DNA of 22,661 bases from Nitratifractor sp964650685 (GCA_964650685.1 CAZYUW010000166.1:1-22661), one strand, 5' to 3'. Shown: positions 1-8,122, counted from the stretch's first letter. Notes: a model not told the origin generated them from the letters alone. Translations and numbers: made by a program.

Positions 1-1
1 A

Positions 2-328
2 GAAACAGAGGAAAAGTATAAAGATGAAGTAAAAACATTTTATGGCAAATTAAGAGAAACTTGGGAACGAGTAGTAGAAGAAATTTTATTAAATAATACT
101 GTTACAAGATTTGGTCGAGCTATACAAACTCAACGATTAAAGAAGGTAATTGATTTAACAGATGATGATTATAAAATAATTGAAGAAAATATGTCAAAAG
201 CATCTACATATTTTGGGGGACATGATACAGCTGGAGAATTAATAGAAGAATATCCAAACATTGATGAAATTAAAAAAGATATTGATATACTAGAAAACTA
301 TGTCAAAGAATTAAGAAAAAGAAGATAA
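2..328 (+). CDS. C-terminal end of a large AAA-type ATPase (5' truncated by the window)
   Basis: An open frame enters from the left edge and ends at a TAA at 326-328, giving 108 residues with no start inside the window. The protein is rich in Lys, Glu and Ile and reads as helical. It contains a segment FYGKLRETWERVVEE, then RFGRAIQTQRLKKV, then YFGGHDTAGELIEEYP, and ends in a short coiled-coil-like tail. From memory this pattern (a WER-VEE helix followed by a G-H-D motif) resembles the C-terminus of large AAA_13-like ATPases often found beside restriction and other defence genes; I cannot confirm this without a search. No Walker motif is visible because the N-terminal part is missing. The DNA is strikingly AT-rich compared with everything after 415, which suggests horizontal acquisition. 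It is convergent with nrdB. Confidence 0.65.
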   Translation, partial: ETEEKYKDEVKTFYGKLRETWERVVEEILLNNTVTRFGRAIQTQRLKKVIDLTDDDYKIIEENMSKASTYFGGHDTAGELIEEYPNIDEIKKDIDILENYVKELRKRR

Positions 329-332
329 CGAA

Positions 333-413
333 CGGTAATTCCCCCCACATTTTTCACTACTGCCAAAAGTAGAATCAGGTCGCATGGTAACCTTCCGCCC
401 GGGAGAATTACCG
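333..413. repeat. Imperfect inverted repeat between convergent genes
   Basis: Positions 333-345 (CGGTAATTCCCCC) and 401-413 (GGGAGAATTACCG) are inverted copies of 13 bp with one mismatch. The right arm ends two bases before the nrdB stop codon. The same right arm can also pair with 386-396 (GGTAACCTTCC) to give a tighter hairpin with a GCCCG loop. No T tract follows on either strand, so a simple intrinsic terminator is not well supported. It could be a two-way terminator or the end of the AT-rich element that carries the ATPase gene. Confidence 0.5.
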
Positions 414-414
414 G

Positions 415-1428
415 TCAGAAGTCATCCAGATCTATGCTGGATTTCGCATAGTTGGCTACATTGCTCTCGAAGAAGTTGCTGCGCACATCGTTCATCTGTA
501 GATGCTTGTTGACCAGTTTTTGCAGATAGGTTTCCGGACTTTCGGGAAAAATAGGATCGAGACCGATCTTTTTGAGTCTGTCGTTGGCGTAGTTGTATAC
601 CGTTTTTTCCATCAAATCGTCCGTCAGACCCATGATTGGATAGTTTTCCAGGAGATATTTGCCATATTCCAACTCTATATCGACAGCCTCTTTGATCATT
701 TCGTAGATATTGTCGACGATGGAAGCCGAAAAGCTGTTTTCGGCGTAAATAGTTTTGAAGATATTGGCAAATAGCGGAAGATGGGTATTCAACTCGTCTC
801 TGGCTATGAATTTGATCATATCTCTCGCTCCGGGTACTTTGTCTCCGAGCACATAGATATAGCTGAATCCCAACAAAAAGTAGATTCCTTCGAGATTGAC
901 GCTTGCCATAGCGCTCAGAAGCATTTTGTCGGCGGAACCACCGTCAATATATCTCGCGAACTGCTCCGCTATTCGTCTGTTTTTGCGGTTCAGGGCTATA
1001 TCGTGTTTGTAGAGGTCGAACACCTCGCTCGAGTTACCGGCCGCGTCGAGCAGTACCGCATAACTCTTGGAGTGGTTGACCTCCTGCATGATCTGCAGAC
1101 TCAGTACGGCTTTGACCAAGCGGTTGTTGGCCAGACGGCGGAAGTCGCTCAGATACTCCTCCTGGGCGCTGTCGTTGAAGCTGAGCTGGGCGAATGTCAG
1201 CTTGTATACTGCCTGTTCGTTGTCGGTCAGATGCTCGAAATGTTTCTTTTCGTTGGAGGTGTTCACTTCCGAAGGAAACCAGGTATTGGCATTCATCAGA
1301 TCGTATATGTTGCTGCTCCACTTGTAGCGCGGACGGTTGAAATCCACGAAACCGGTAGGAGAACCGCCGTAAATCTTCTCATCCAGTATGTTTTCTCCAT
1401 CGGGATTGTAGTAGTGTTCAGCTTTCAT
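415..1428 (-). CDS. nrdB: Class Ia ribonucleotide reductase, beta (radical-generating) subunit
   Basis: The 337-residue product is the R2 subunit that holds the di-iron centre and tyrosyl radical needed by NrdA to reduce ribonucleoside diphosphates to deoxyribonucleotides. Visible ligands are D86 (FNDSAQ), E116 and H119 (QEVNHSKSY), E180 (NLEGIYF) and the RDE helix with E212. The radical tyrosine aligns with Y123, matching E. coli Y122, so it is a tyrosyl-radical type rather than a Chlamydia-like Phe type. The last His ligand is H216, four residues after E212, whereas E. coli and Helicobacter proteins have three. The C-terminus (NYAKSSIDLDDF) is the tail that docks on NrdA. The start is supported by a GAGGAA Shine-Dalgarno sequence 7 nt upstream. 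nrdA is not nearby. A TATAAT box lies at 1474-1479. Confidence 0.97.
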   Translation of the reverse strand: MKAEHYYNPDGENILDEKIYGGSPTGFVDFNRPRYKWSSNIYDLMNANTWFPSEVNTSNEKKHFEHLTDNEQAVYKLTFAQLSFNDSAQEEYLSDFRRLANNRLVKAVLSLQIMQEVNHSKSYAVLLDAAGNSSEVFDLYKHDIALNRKNRRIAEQFARYIDGGSADKMLLSAMASVNLEGIYFLLGFSYIYVLGDKVPGARDMIKFIARDELNTHLPLFANIFKTIYAENSFSASIVDNIYEMIKEAVDIELEYGKYLLENYPIMGLTDDLMEKTVYNYANDRLKKIGLDPIFPESPETYLQKLVNKHLQMNDVRSNFFESNVANYAKSSIDLDDF

Positions 1429-1473
1429 ATCTGTTTCCTCGTTATACTTGTTTGAGTGTTTTACTATCTTGTA

Positions 1474-1479
1474 ATTATA
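1474..1479 (-). promoter_or_regulatory. Candidate -10 box for nrdB
   Basis: TATAAT on the minus strand, about 45 bp upstream of the nrdB start, in the gap between divergent genes. No good -35 is visible; Campylobacterota sigma-70 promoters often lack a conserved one. Confidence 0.45.
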
Positions 1480-1546
1480 CTAAAATATCAAAGAGGGATA
1501 CCATACGATACTAGACGATAAGGTATTTATCAGGATTATGCATAAT

Positions 1547-2443
1547 ATGAACGAGTTGTCAGTCGGTTTGAATACACCTACTCCCGTAGAGACAATAGAG
1601 CTTTTTTCAAAAAGATATCTGCTCAAGAGAGACGATCTCATACATCCTGATTTTTCCGGCAACAAAGCCCGTAAATTCTTTTCTCTGTTGCGTTCCGATC
1701 TATCGGGTATCCGCAAAGTGGTCTCCTACGGCTCCAACCAGTCCAATGCCATGTACTCTCTGTCTGTTCTCGCCAGGATGAAGGGGTGGGAGTTCGAGTA
1801 CCATGTGGATCATATACCCTCCTATCTAAAAAACAATCCGATCGGAAACTATCGTGCGGCTCTGAAAAATGGAGCAGTATTTATCGAAGACGGATTGAAA
1901 GAGAGAGTGGAGTTTGCCGAAGATACCCTGTTTGTAGAGGAGGGCGGACGACAGAAAGAGTCGGAGTACGGTATAGCGATGCTTGCCAGAGAGATATCGC
2001 GGTGGCGCACGGAGCATGGGGTAGAGAAACTGAGTGTGTTTCTGCCTTCGGGCACAGGAACGACGGCTCTGTATTTGCGGAAACACTTTTTTGTAACCGA
2101 TGATCCGATATCTGTCTATACGACTCCCTGTGTCGGCGATTCGTCGTATCTGCGCAGGCAATTTTCTCTTCTCGAACCGGACAGCAGGTATTGGCCGCGG
2201 ATAGTGGATTTGTCTAAAAAATATCATTTCGGCAAACTCTACCGCGAGTTTTACGAAATTTGGATAGAATTGCGCAAAGAGTGCGGCGTGGAGTTCGATA
2301 TGTTGTACGATCCCAAGGGGTGGATGGTTCTGCGGGATCTGACCGAAGAGATCGATGGGGAGATACTCTATATCCACCAGGGCGGTATCATGGGGAATGA
2401 GAGCATGCTGGAACGATACAGAAGGAAATACCCCTCGTTATAA
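1547..2443 (+). CDS. PLP-dependent ACC deaminase / D-cysteine desulfhydrase family protein
   Basis: The product (298 residues from ATG 1547) belongs to the fold-type II PLP enzymes annotated as 1-aminocyclopropane-1-carboxylate deaminase or D-cysteine desulfhydrase. The PLP lysine is K40 in FSGNKARKF, the family's GNK-x-RK motif. A SYGSNQSN segment follows at residues 60-67, matching the usual GG-x-QSNH substrate loop but with changes. The glycine- and threonine-rich SGTGTTALYL near residue 170 is the phosphate-binding loop. It is shorter than typical ACC deaminases (about 330-340 residues). An in-frame ATG at 1538 lies only 2 nt after the AGGA at 1532-1535, so ATG 1547 (11 nt after it) is preferred. 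Substrate cannot be told from sequence; D-cysteine or another small amino acid is as likely as ACC. It is 50 bp upstream of hisD. Confidence 0.85.
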   Translation: MNELSVGLNTPTPVETIELFSKRYLLKRDDLIHPDFSGNKARKFFSLLRSDLSGIRKVVSYGSNQSNAMYSLSVLARMKGWEFEYHVDHIPSYLKNNPIGNYRAALKNGAVFIEDGLKERVEFAEDTLFVEEGGRQKESEYGIAMLAREISRWRTEHGVEKLSVFLPSGTGTTALYLRKHFFVTDDPISVYTTPCVGDSSYLRRQFSLLEPDSRYWPRIVDLSKKYHFGKLYREFYEIWIELRKECGVEFDMLYDPKGWMVLRDLTEEIDGEILYIHQGGIMGNESMLERYRRKYPSL

Positions 2444-2493
2444 AAGCTGATGACAAGCCATGGCGGCAAAAGCACACAAAGGAGTGAGTGGAG

Positions 2494-3786
2494 ATGAAGA
2501 TATATTACAGTGGCGACGAAAGATTCGAAGAGCAGTTCGATGAGCTGCTGAACAGAGGAAGAATGGATATGGATTCGGTGACCGAAAAGGTTGCCGGACT
2601 GTTGAGAGAGATTCGTCTGGAGGGTGACGCGGCCCTGAAGAGACAGATAGCCATGTTCGACCGCTGGAGCCCGGAAAAAGATTCGGATCTCACCATAGAC
2701 AGGTCCATGATGCGTGATGCTTACGACAGACTCGACCCCAAACTCAAAGAGGCTTTGCATCTGGCTTACGAGCGCATAGAGAACTACCACGAAAAGCTGA
2801 TGCCCCGCACATGGATGGAGTATGAAAAGAACGGCTCCATGCTGGGGCAGAGGGTCACGCCGGTAGAGAGGGCGGGGCTCTATATCCCTGGAGGCAAAGC
2901 GGCCTATCCGAGCTCTCTGCTTATGAATGCCATACCGGCGATAGTGGCGGGTGTGGACGAGATAGTGGTGTGTACTCCTACGCCCGACGATGAAATAAAC
3001 GAGCTTTTGCTCGCCGCGTCCCATTTGTGTGGCATAGAGAGACTCTTCAAAGTTGGAGGAGCGTCCGCCATAGGAGCTATGGCATACGGTACCGAAAGCG
3101 TACCGAAAGTCGATGTGATCACGGGACCGGGCAATATATATGTGGCGACAGCCAAGAAGCTGGTTTACGGCGAAGTCAATATCGATATGATAGCAGGCCC
3201 CAGCGAGATAGGGATACTCGCGGACTCGACCGCCCGTGCGGATTGGCTGGCGATAGATCTGCTTTCCCAGGCGGAGCACGATGAGATGGCCAGCTCTATC
3301 ATGATAACCGATGACGCGGAACTGGCCGCGCGTGTCGGCGACGAAGTGGAAAAGCAGCTCAGCGGATTGAAAAGAGAGGATATAGCCCGTAGATCGATAG
3401 AGGATAGAGCGGCTCTTATAGTGGCGGCGGATATGAAAGAGGCGGTAGAGTTGATGAACGCCATAGCTCCGGAGCATCTGGAGGTTGTGACCGATTCACC
3501 GATGGAGTTGCTGGGCTCAATCAGACATGCCGGAGCGATATTTCTGGGAGCGCTGACCCCTGAGCCTATAGGCGATTATGTGGCCGGCCCCAACCATACT
3601 CTGCCCACAGGGGGTACGGCCAAATTCTATTCGCCACTGAGTGTGGAGCACTTTTTGAAAAAATCGTCTCTGATAATGATGAGCGAAAAGGGCATGGAGG
3701 AGATTGGAGAGGCGTGTGCCGCTATCGCGTCGGTAGAGGGGCTCGAAGCGCATGAAAAGAGTGTCAGAGCCAGATTGCGAAAGTGA
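2494..3786 (+). CDS. hisD: Histidinol dehydrogenase
   Basis: The 430-residue enzyme performs the last two oxidations of histidine biosynthesis (L-histidinol to L-histidine, two NAD+; EC 1.1.1.23). All key residues are present: zinc ligands Q259, H262, D361 and H420, and catalytic E327-H328 in APEHLEVV. The NAD-binding and substrate segments AGLYIPGGKAAYPSS and VITGPGNIYVATAKK are intact. The start is taken at ATG 2494 because AAGGAG at 2479-2484 is 9 nt upstream; an in-frame GTG at 2488 is only 3 nt from it. Length matches the family (430-435). No other his gene is present in this window. It follows the deaminase-like gene by 50 bp on the same strand and may be co-transcribed with it. Confidence 0.98.
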   Translation: MKIYYSGDERFEEQFDELLNRGRMDMDSVTEKVAGLLREIRLEGDAALKRQIAMFDRWSPEKDSDLTIDRSMMRDAYDRLDPKLKEALHLAYERIENYHEKLMPRTWMEYEKNGSMLGQRVTPVERAGLYIPGGKAAYPSSLLMNAIPAIVAGVDEIVVCTPTPDDEINELLLAASHLCGIERLFKVGGASAIGAMAYGTESVPKVDVITGPGNIYVATAKKLVYGEVNIDMIAGPSEIGILADSTARADWLAIDLLSQAEHDEMASSIMITDDAELAARVGDEVEKQLSGLKREDIARRSIEDRAALIVAADMKEAVELMNAIAPEHLEVVTDSPMELLGSIRHAGAIFLGALTPEPIGDYVAGPNHTLPTGGTAKFYSPLSVEHFLKKSSLIMMSEKGMEEIGEACAAIASVEGLEAHEKSVRARLRK

Positions 3787-3800
3787 CAGGGTTGTCTCTG

Positions 3801-4142
3801 TCAGGAGTCCTGTGAGCTCTCCGAAGGAGCGTCTTCTCCTTCCATTCCCATCTCCTTGTTCATCCACTCTTCCATCATCCCCAGTTGCATCCCTATGAGG
3901 TCGATATCCTCTTTTCTGGCGTCGGGGGATGGCAGCCATGTGGCGACGAAGTTGTCTCTCAGAGAGCTGTTGACACTCTTGATCAAAAACTCCGCATACT
4001 CCCTGACCGACTCCGCTTCGAGTACCTCGTTTGTTTCGTCGTTGCGAACTTTGATTATGAAACCCTCCGGCTCTTTCGAAACTATCTCGGCCGATATTGT
4101 CAAAAGCGTACCTTCGTACTCTTCGTTTCCGTTTGTCTGCAT
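3801..4142 (-). CDS. Small acidic conserved hypothetical protein
   Basis: I do not recognise this 113-residue protein. It starts MQTNGNEEYEGTLL, is rich in Glu, Asp and Ser, and ends in a probably disordered tail (GEDAPSESSQDS). It has no signal peptide, membrane helix or cysteine, so it is probably soluble and cytoplasmic. Residues 7-45 alternate like beta strands (EGTLLTISAEIVSKEPEGF, IIKVRN) and the rest is helical, with a Met-rich helix (GMQLGMMEEWMNKEMGM). The reading frame extends 14 codons further upstream, but ATG 4142 is chosen because GGAAGGTGA sits about 6 nt before it. It converges on hisD and diverges from the siroheme reductase across 92 bp. Coding status is supported by the ribosome site, similar base composition and lack of a better frame. 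Confidence 0.7.
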   Translation of the reverse strand: MQTNGNEEYEGTLLTISAEIVSKEPEGFIIKVRNDETNEVLEAESVREYAEFLIKSVNSSLRDNFVATWLPSPDARKEDIDLIGMQLGMMEEWMNKEMGMEGEDAPSESSQDS

Positions 4143-4209
4143 TGTCGTCACCTTCCGCGTTTTTGTCGTTAGTGTAACATACAACGCATAAGAGAGTACA
4201 GCGGAGACT

Positions 4210-4231
4210 TATAAAATCAGGATAAAATCCT
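4210..4231 (+). promoter_or_regulatory. Candidate -10 and start-site hairpin of the nitrite/sulfite reductase gene
   Basis: A TATAAAAT box at 4210-4217 is followed by AGGAT-AAA-ATCCT at 4219-4231. The hairpin contains the only Shine-Dalgarno-like bases (AGGA 4219-4222), 12 nt before ATG 4235, so folding could sequester the ribosome site. Transcription from this -10 would leave a very short leader. Tentative. Confidence 0.3.
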
Positions 4232-4234
4232 CCT

Positions 4235-5917
4235 ATGCAAAAACTAAACAGGATAGAGCGTTTTAAACTACAGATGAGTCCCGCGCGGTTCAGGGACGAT
4301 CTGGAAGAGATCGACTGGTTTCATCCGGATGAAAGAGAAAGATTCTATCTCAAAAATTTTGGCCTGTACAACATCAAACTCGATCCTGAAAAATGGATGA
4401 TCAGACTCAGGATCGATGGTGGACGCATCGAGCCGGACAAGCTCGGGATCATAGCCGAAACTGCCATTGGGCACGGCTTGAGGATACTTCTTACTTCCAG
4501 ATCCCAGATAGAACTGCACGATATACATCCGCAGAGCGTTTTGGAGATATGGAAAGAGCTGCACGAAAACGATATATGTTCTATGCAGACGCTGACGGAC
4601 AATTTTCGCGCTGTCGTGACTGATCCTCTCGATGGAGTCTCGCCCGAATGTCTGGTAGAGACATATCCTGTCGTGATGGATATCGTAGAGCGTTTTCGAG
4701 ATCGTGACGATTGGACAGGCACCATTCCGAGAAAGTTCAATACAGCAATCGTGGGTTGCGTCAGACCCTCGTTCAATCCCTGGGGCAACGATCTGCTTTT
4801 CGCGTTGGCTCGTAGTGGCGACGAGATGGGATTCAATGTCTATCTGGGCGGCAAGAATGGAGAGGTGGCCATGAACGCGGATATATTCTGTGCTCCTGAT
4901 GATGTTCCTGCGCTCTTCGAAGCGGTCGCCACAATCTATAGGACAATGGGCCTGAGGGGATCGAGGGCCAAAACCCGTCTGCGACACACTATAGAAGAGT
5001 TCGGGATGGAGAGGATTATGGAAGCGCTGCGAAAAGAGTATGGATCGGAGCTCAGAGGAGCAGGAGAACTGCTTATGCGGAGATCTTCGTATATCCGCGA
5101 AGCGTCCGTCTCTATCGAGCGTTTTGGCAGATATGGAGAGATAGATCCGCGGACGCTCCTCGAGATCGCCTCGACCGCACTGTCGGAGGATCTGCGGATA
5201 AGGTTGACTCCGACTCAGGAGATATGGTTGATCGATCCCCATAGAACCGTTAAAGACCAAAAGGTGCATCTCTCGCCCGTGACGGCATGCGCCGGCTCGA
5301 GATATTGCCCCCTGTCTCTATGGGATATCAAGAAAGATGTGGATACTCTTCCCATGGAGCGTATATCCCGTCTGGGTCTATCTGTCGGCTTTAGCGGATG
5401 TCTGAAAGGGTGCGGCCGTCACACCCACAGCGATATAGGACTCGTGGGGCTCAGAAGCAACCTCTATGCTCCGACAGAACGCGCCTGTCGTATTTTCATA
5501 GGCGCGCTGCAATCGCCTGAGGTGGCACCGGCTATGATGCTCTACTACTCTGTTCCCGAAAGGGCGCTTGGGAGACTGCTCGATGTGATCCTGGACGATT
5601 ACGAAGCGAGCGGAAAGAGTGCTTTCGATCTGTTTCGTCTGGATGTACTTGGGCGTTACGATATCGAGTTTCTTCGTTTGTGGTTTCTCGTCAGACAGTT
5701 GTACGATCTACCTGAGAAGATATATCGCCGATTTTTCAAAAACGATGACGATTCGTGTTTCTTTTTTGAAAATGAGTTGATGGAGTATCTTTCAGCCGTA
5801 GATGGTTTTCCGATCGAAAAAGAGATGTATTTGATCAATACCAAATTGAGTCACCGCCTGTGGGATTTGCAGGTCCGGACATATATCTCCCGGCCCTGGA
5901 GGCGTCAATCCCCGTGA
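4235..5917 (+). CDS. Siroheme [4Fe-4S] nitrite/sulfite reductase
   Basis: The 560-residue protein is of the ferredoxin-nitrite/sulfite reductase superfamily, which reduces nitrite to ammonia or sulfite to sulfide with six electrons at a coupled siroheme and [4Fe-4S] centre. The four cluster cysteines are C352 and C358 (TACAGSRYCP, C-x5-C) and C389 and C393 (SGCLKGCGRHTHSD, C-x3-C). Two ferredoxin-like half domains are visible, near residues 45-115 and 290-345, each leading into a siroheme-binding repeat. An early LTDNFRAVVTDPLDGV replaces the more usual RN-x-TG-C-P segment of plant-type nitrite reductases. The C-terminal 100 residues beyond the second repeat are unlike the core. Nitrite and sulfite cannot be told apart by eye. 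No signal peptide is seen, so it is cytoplasmic and assimilatory rather than periplasmic. Its 3' end overlaps the converging cytochrome gene by 13 bp. Confidence 0.9.
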   Translation: MQKLNRIERFKLQMSPARFRDDLEEIDWFHPDERERFYLKNFGLYNIKLDPEKWMIRLRIDGGRIEPDKLGIIAETAIGHGLRILLTSRSQIELHDIHPQSVLEIWKELHENDICSMQTLTDNFRAVVTDPLDGVSPECLVETYPVVMDIVERFRDRDDWTGTIPRKFNTAIVGCVRPSFNPWGNDLLFALARSGDEMGFNVYLGGKNGEVAMNADIFCAPDDVPALFEAVATIYRTMGLRGSRAKTRLRHTIEEFGMERIMEALRKEYGSELRGAGELLMRRSSYIREASVSIERFGRYGEIDPRTLLEIASTALSEDLRIRLTPTQEIWLIDPHRTVKDQKVHLSPVTACAGSRYCPLSLWDIKKDVDTLPMERISRLGLSVGFSGCLKGCGRHTHSDIGLVGLRSNLYAPTERACRIFIGALQSPEVAPAMMLYYSVPERALGRLLDVILDDYEASGKSAFDLFRLDVLGRYDIEFLRLWFLVRQLYDLPEKIYRRFFKNDDDSCFFFENELMEYLSAVDGFPIEKEMYLINTKLSHRLWDLQVRTYISRPWRRQSP

Positions 5918-6486
5918 ATCATTTTCGATACGACAGGTGTTTTCGTAGATAGTTCGAATTTGACTACTCCGATTATGTGAGCTGCTATAAGTAGCATCAA
6001 TGGTACAAATATCCACTCGTGAATGGCCTTTGCCCATTCGACACTCTCTTTGGCGACACCGAGTCCGTCATGGAAATAGTACAGTGTGCCCGTAAGGGCC
6101 AGCAGAACTATCGCCAGACATATGAACTGGTGAACGATATGCTTTATGGCAATTTCCATATTTTTGGCATTTTTCAGCTTCATAGCCGGCGCTTTGGCCG
6201 TACCGTTCATCATCAGTATGATTCTAATGGCTATGGCCACGCCCAGTAGAACAGCAAAAGTATAGTGCCACTCCCATACTGTATTTCTGATCTCTTTCGC
6301 TATTATCAGAGCTTTTTCTTCCGGTAGACTAATACCCCATTCGCTTAGTTTGTTCATTATACGATCGGCGACAGTATGTTTGTTCAGAAATGTAAGTCTG
6401 GCCAGACCCGTAAAGGTCAGACCCGATATGGCCACCAGATTGAAGAGATGCCATACGCGAAAAAGCGGTGTAAAACTCTTTTTCAT
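5905..6486 (-). CDS. Four-helix membrane cytochrome b (cytochrome b561/hydrogenase-type)
   Basis: This 193-residue protein has four membrane helices, near residues 8-30, 73-93, 115-137 and 155-177. Histidines placed to bind heme b are H13 (RVWHLFN), H74 (WEWHYTF), H116 and H119 (IKHIVHQF), H156 and H170 (IAAHIIG). This is the pattern of cytochrome b561 or of b-type subunits that pass electrons between quinones and a redox partner such as a hydrogenase, formate dehydrogenase or thiosulfate reductase. No such partner gene is adjacent, so the partner is unknown. AAGGAG lies 6-7 nt before the ATG and a TATAAT box is at 6504-6509. The gene overlaps the converging siroheme reductase by 13 bp. Confidence 0.88.
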   Translation of the reverse strand: MKKSFTPLFRVWHLFNLVAISGLTFTGLARLTFLNKHTVADRIMNKLSEWGISLPEEKALIIAKEIRNTVWEWHYTFAVLLGVAIAIRIILMMNGTAKAPAMKLKNAKNMEIAIKHIVHQFICLAIVLLALTGTLYYFHDGLGVAKESVEWAKAIHEWIFVPLMLLIAAHIIGVVKFELSTKTPVVSKMIHGD

Positions 6487-6503
6487 TATTTCTCCTTTTT
6501 GGG

Positions 6504-6509
6504 ATTATA
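6504..6509 (-). promoter_or_regulatory. Candidate -10 box for the cytochrome b gene
   Basis: TATAAT within GGGTATAATCCC, 18 bp upstream of the ATG. It lies between the end of znuB and the cytochrome gene, so the cytochrome is probably transcribed independently of the metal transporter although both are on the minus strand. Confidence 0.45.
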
Positions 6510-6532
6510 CCCTTTTTGTGTCTTTATCATAT

Positions 6533-7357
6533 CTATCGCCGAAGACCAAAAAGGACTCTTTTGAGAAATCCGATAGCCCAAAAGAGTATCAAGCCGCCAG
6601 CAGCGGAGAGAATGATGGACGCACCGGAGCTGAGATCGAAGGTGTAGCTCACACCAAGCCCGATCAATGTAAATACGGAAGACAGGGCGGCGGAGAGCAT
6701 CATCATGCCGTACAGGGTACCGGACAGCTTTTCTGCTATATATGTAGGTATCGTCATCAGGGCGATGACCAGTATGAGTCCCACAACTTTGATGGCTACC
6801 ACTATTGTGAGCGCGGACAGGATCAGGATCGCCGTATATATTTTGTCTGCCGCCATCCCCCTCAGTCTGGCGTATTCGCTGTCGTATGAAACGGCCAGTA
6901 TCTCTCTGTAGAAAAAGTGCACCGCAAAAAGCACCACGGCGAGCAGCACGCCCATGGAGACGAGATCCCCCGAGCTTACCGCGAGTATCGAGCCAAAAAG
7001 ATATCCCATGAGATCCACATTGTATCCCGGTGTCAGATCTACCAGTATGACCCCCGTAGCCATACCTATGGCCCAGATCACTCCTATCGCCGTGTCGAGA
7101 CGATGTTTGCTCCTGAGAGTGATCAGGGCGATCAGCAGAGCGGCTCCGACCGAAAAGAGCGCCGCACCCAGAAATATCGGAAATCCGAAATATATCGCGG
7201 CACCTATTCCTCCGTAAGAGGTGTGGGCTATTCCTCCCGCGAGAAAAACCATTCTGTTGACGAGTATCAGAGATCCTACGATACCGGATACGATACTTAC
7301 CAGTATTCCAGCCATAAGAGCGTTTTGCATAAATCCATACGAGAGTATATCTGTCAT
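6533..7357 (-). CDS. znuB: Zinc/manganese ABC transporter, membrane permease
   Basis: The 274-residue protein is a hydrophobic ABC-3 family permease with about eight membrane helices, the first near residues 12-33 and the last near 243-268. Family signs include the early NRMVFLAGGIAHTSYGGIGAAIYFG stretch (shown here only in part as LAGGIAHTSYGG), the SYDSEYARLRGM cytoplasmic loop that contacts the ATPase, and the VVGLILVIALMTIPTY helix. It forms the channel that moves Zn2+ (or Mn2+) from the periplasmic binding protein into the cytoplasm. The start codon overlaps the stop of the ATPase gene by 4 bp (7354-7357), so the two are translationally coupled. The ion is named by analogy; Mn2+ and Fe2+ importers share this architecture. 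Confidence 0.92.
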   Translation of the reverse strand: MTDILSYGFMQNALMAGILVSIVSGIVGSLILVNRMVFLAGGIAHTSYGGIGAAIYFGFPIFLGAALFSVGAALLIALITLRSKHRLDTAIGVIWAIGMATGVILVDLTPGYNVDLMGYLFGSILAVSSGDLVSMGVLLAVVLFAVHFFYREILAVSYDSEYARLRGMAADKIYTAILILSALTIVVAIKVVGLILVIALMTIPTYIAEKLSGTLYGMMMLSAALSSVFTLIGLGVSYTFDLSSGASIILSAAGGLILFWAIGFLKRVLFGLRR

Positions 7358-8118
7358 TCTTCCCTCCCGAGCATCTCCATCAGCTCTATTTCACAGAAGT
7401 GGTCATCGCTGTCAGTTGGCAGGAAATCTCTATCTCCGAGATCGTGGAAATACCCTTTTCTATGAATATAGAGAGCTTTGTTCGCGTATTTGGTGATCAA
7501 AGACAGATCGTGGCTGACGACTATGATCGTCATGCTTTCGTTGAGTCTCTCCAGTAGATTGAATATCTGCCTCTGTCCTTCTATGTCTATACCGGATGTC
7601 GGTTCGTCCAGAACGAGCAGTTCCGGGTGAGAACATAGAGCGCGGGCTATCATCACCCTTTGCCTCTGTCCGCCCGATAGATCGGATATCTTTCTATCTA
7701 TATAGTCTTCCATTCCCACTTGTTTCAGCGTGTTTCGCGCGCAGCCTCTCTCCTGTTCGCTATAGACTGTCGGAAAGAGTATGGCGGTGATTTTCCCTTT
7801 TTGCGTATGCTGTCTTTTGTTGCCCATCATCACCACATCCAGTACCTTGATCGGAAACTCCAGATTGATATTTGTGTTTTGTGGCACATACCCGATCTTT
7901 TCCCGTGCCTTGTCGGGTGTTTCGCCAAGTAGTTCGACACTGCCGCCTTTCATTGGCTTCAGCAGGCCGAGGATGAGTTTGAGCAGCGTAGATTTCCCGC
8001 CGCCGTTGGGTCCTATCACAGCCAGAAAGTCTCTCTCCTGTACACTGAACGATATATCTTCGAGCACCCGTTCCTTTTCGTACGCGAAACTCAGATGCTC
8101 TACATTCAGCACACTCAT
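7354..8118 (-). CDS. znuC: Zinc/manganese ABC transporter, ATP-binding protein
   Basis: The 254-residue ATPase powers the metal importer. Walker A is GPNGGGKST at residues 36-44, the Q loop is in GYVPQNTNI near 77-84, the ABC signature LSGGQRQR is at 147-154, and Walker B LLVLDEPTSGID is at 167-178. A switch histidine follows in VVSHDLSL. The length is normal for ZnuC/MntB-type ATPases. It lies between znuA (4-bp gap upstream) and znuB (4-bp overlap downstream), which gives a three-gene operon in the order znuA-znuC-znuB. Confidence 0.94.
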   Translation of the reverse strand: MSVLNVEHLSFAYEKERVLEDISFSVQERDFLAVIGPNGGGKSTLLKLILGLLKPMKGGSVELLGETPDKAREKIGYVPQNTNINLEFPIKVLDVVMMGNKRQHTQKGKITAILFPTVYSEQERGCARNTLKQVGMEDYIDRKISDLSGGQRQRVMIARALCSHPELLVLDEPTSGIDIEGQRQIFNLLERLNESMTIIVVSHDLSLITKYANKALYIHRKGYFHDLGDRDFLPTDSDDHFCEIELMEMLGREE

Positions 8119-8122
8119 GGTA

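Noticed and set aside
330..414. Possible integron attC site after the ATPase gene
   Set aside because: The region has dyad symmetry, but I find no GTTRRRY/RYYYAAC core pair in the needed arrangement.
2368..3477. 369-codon minus-strand frame inside hisD
   Set aside because: Antisense to a complete hisD with every zinc and catalytic residue; no ribosome site or domain.
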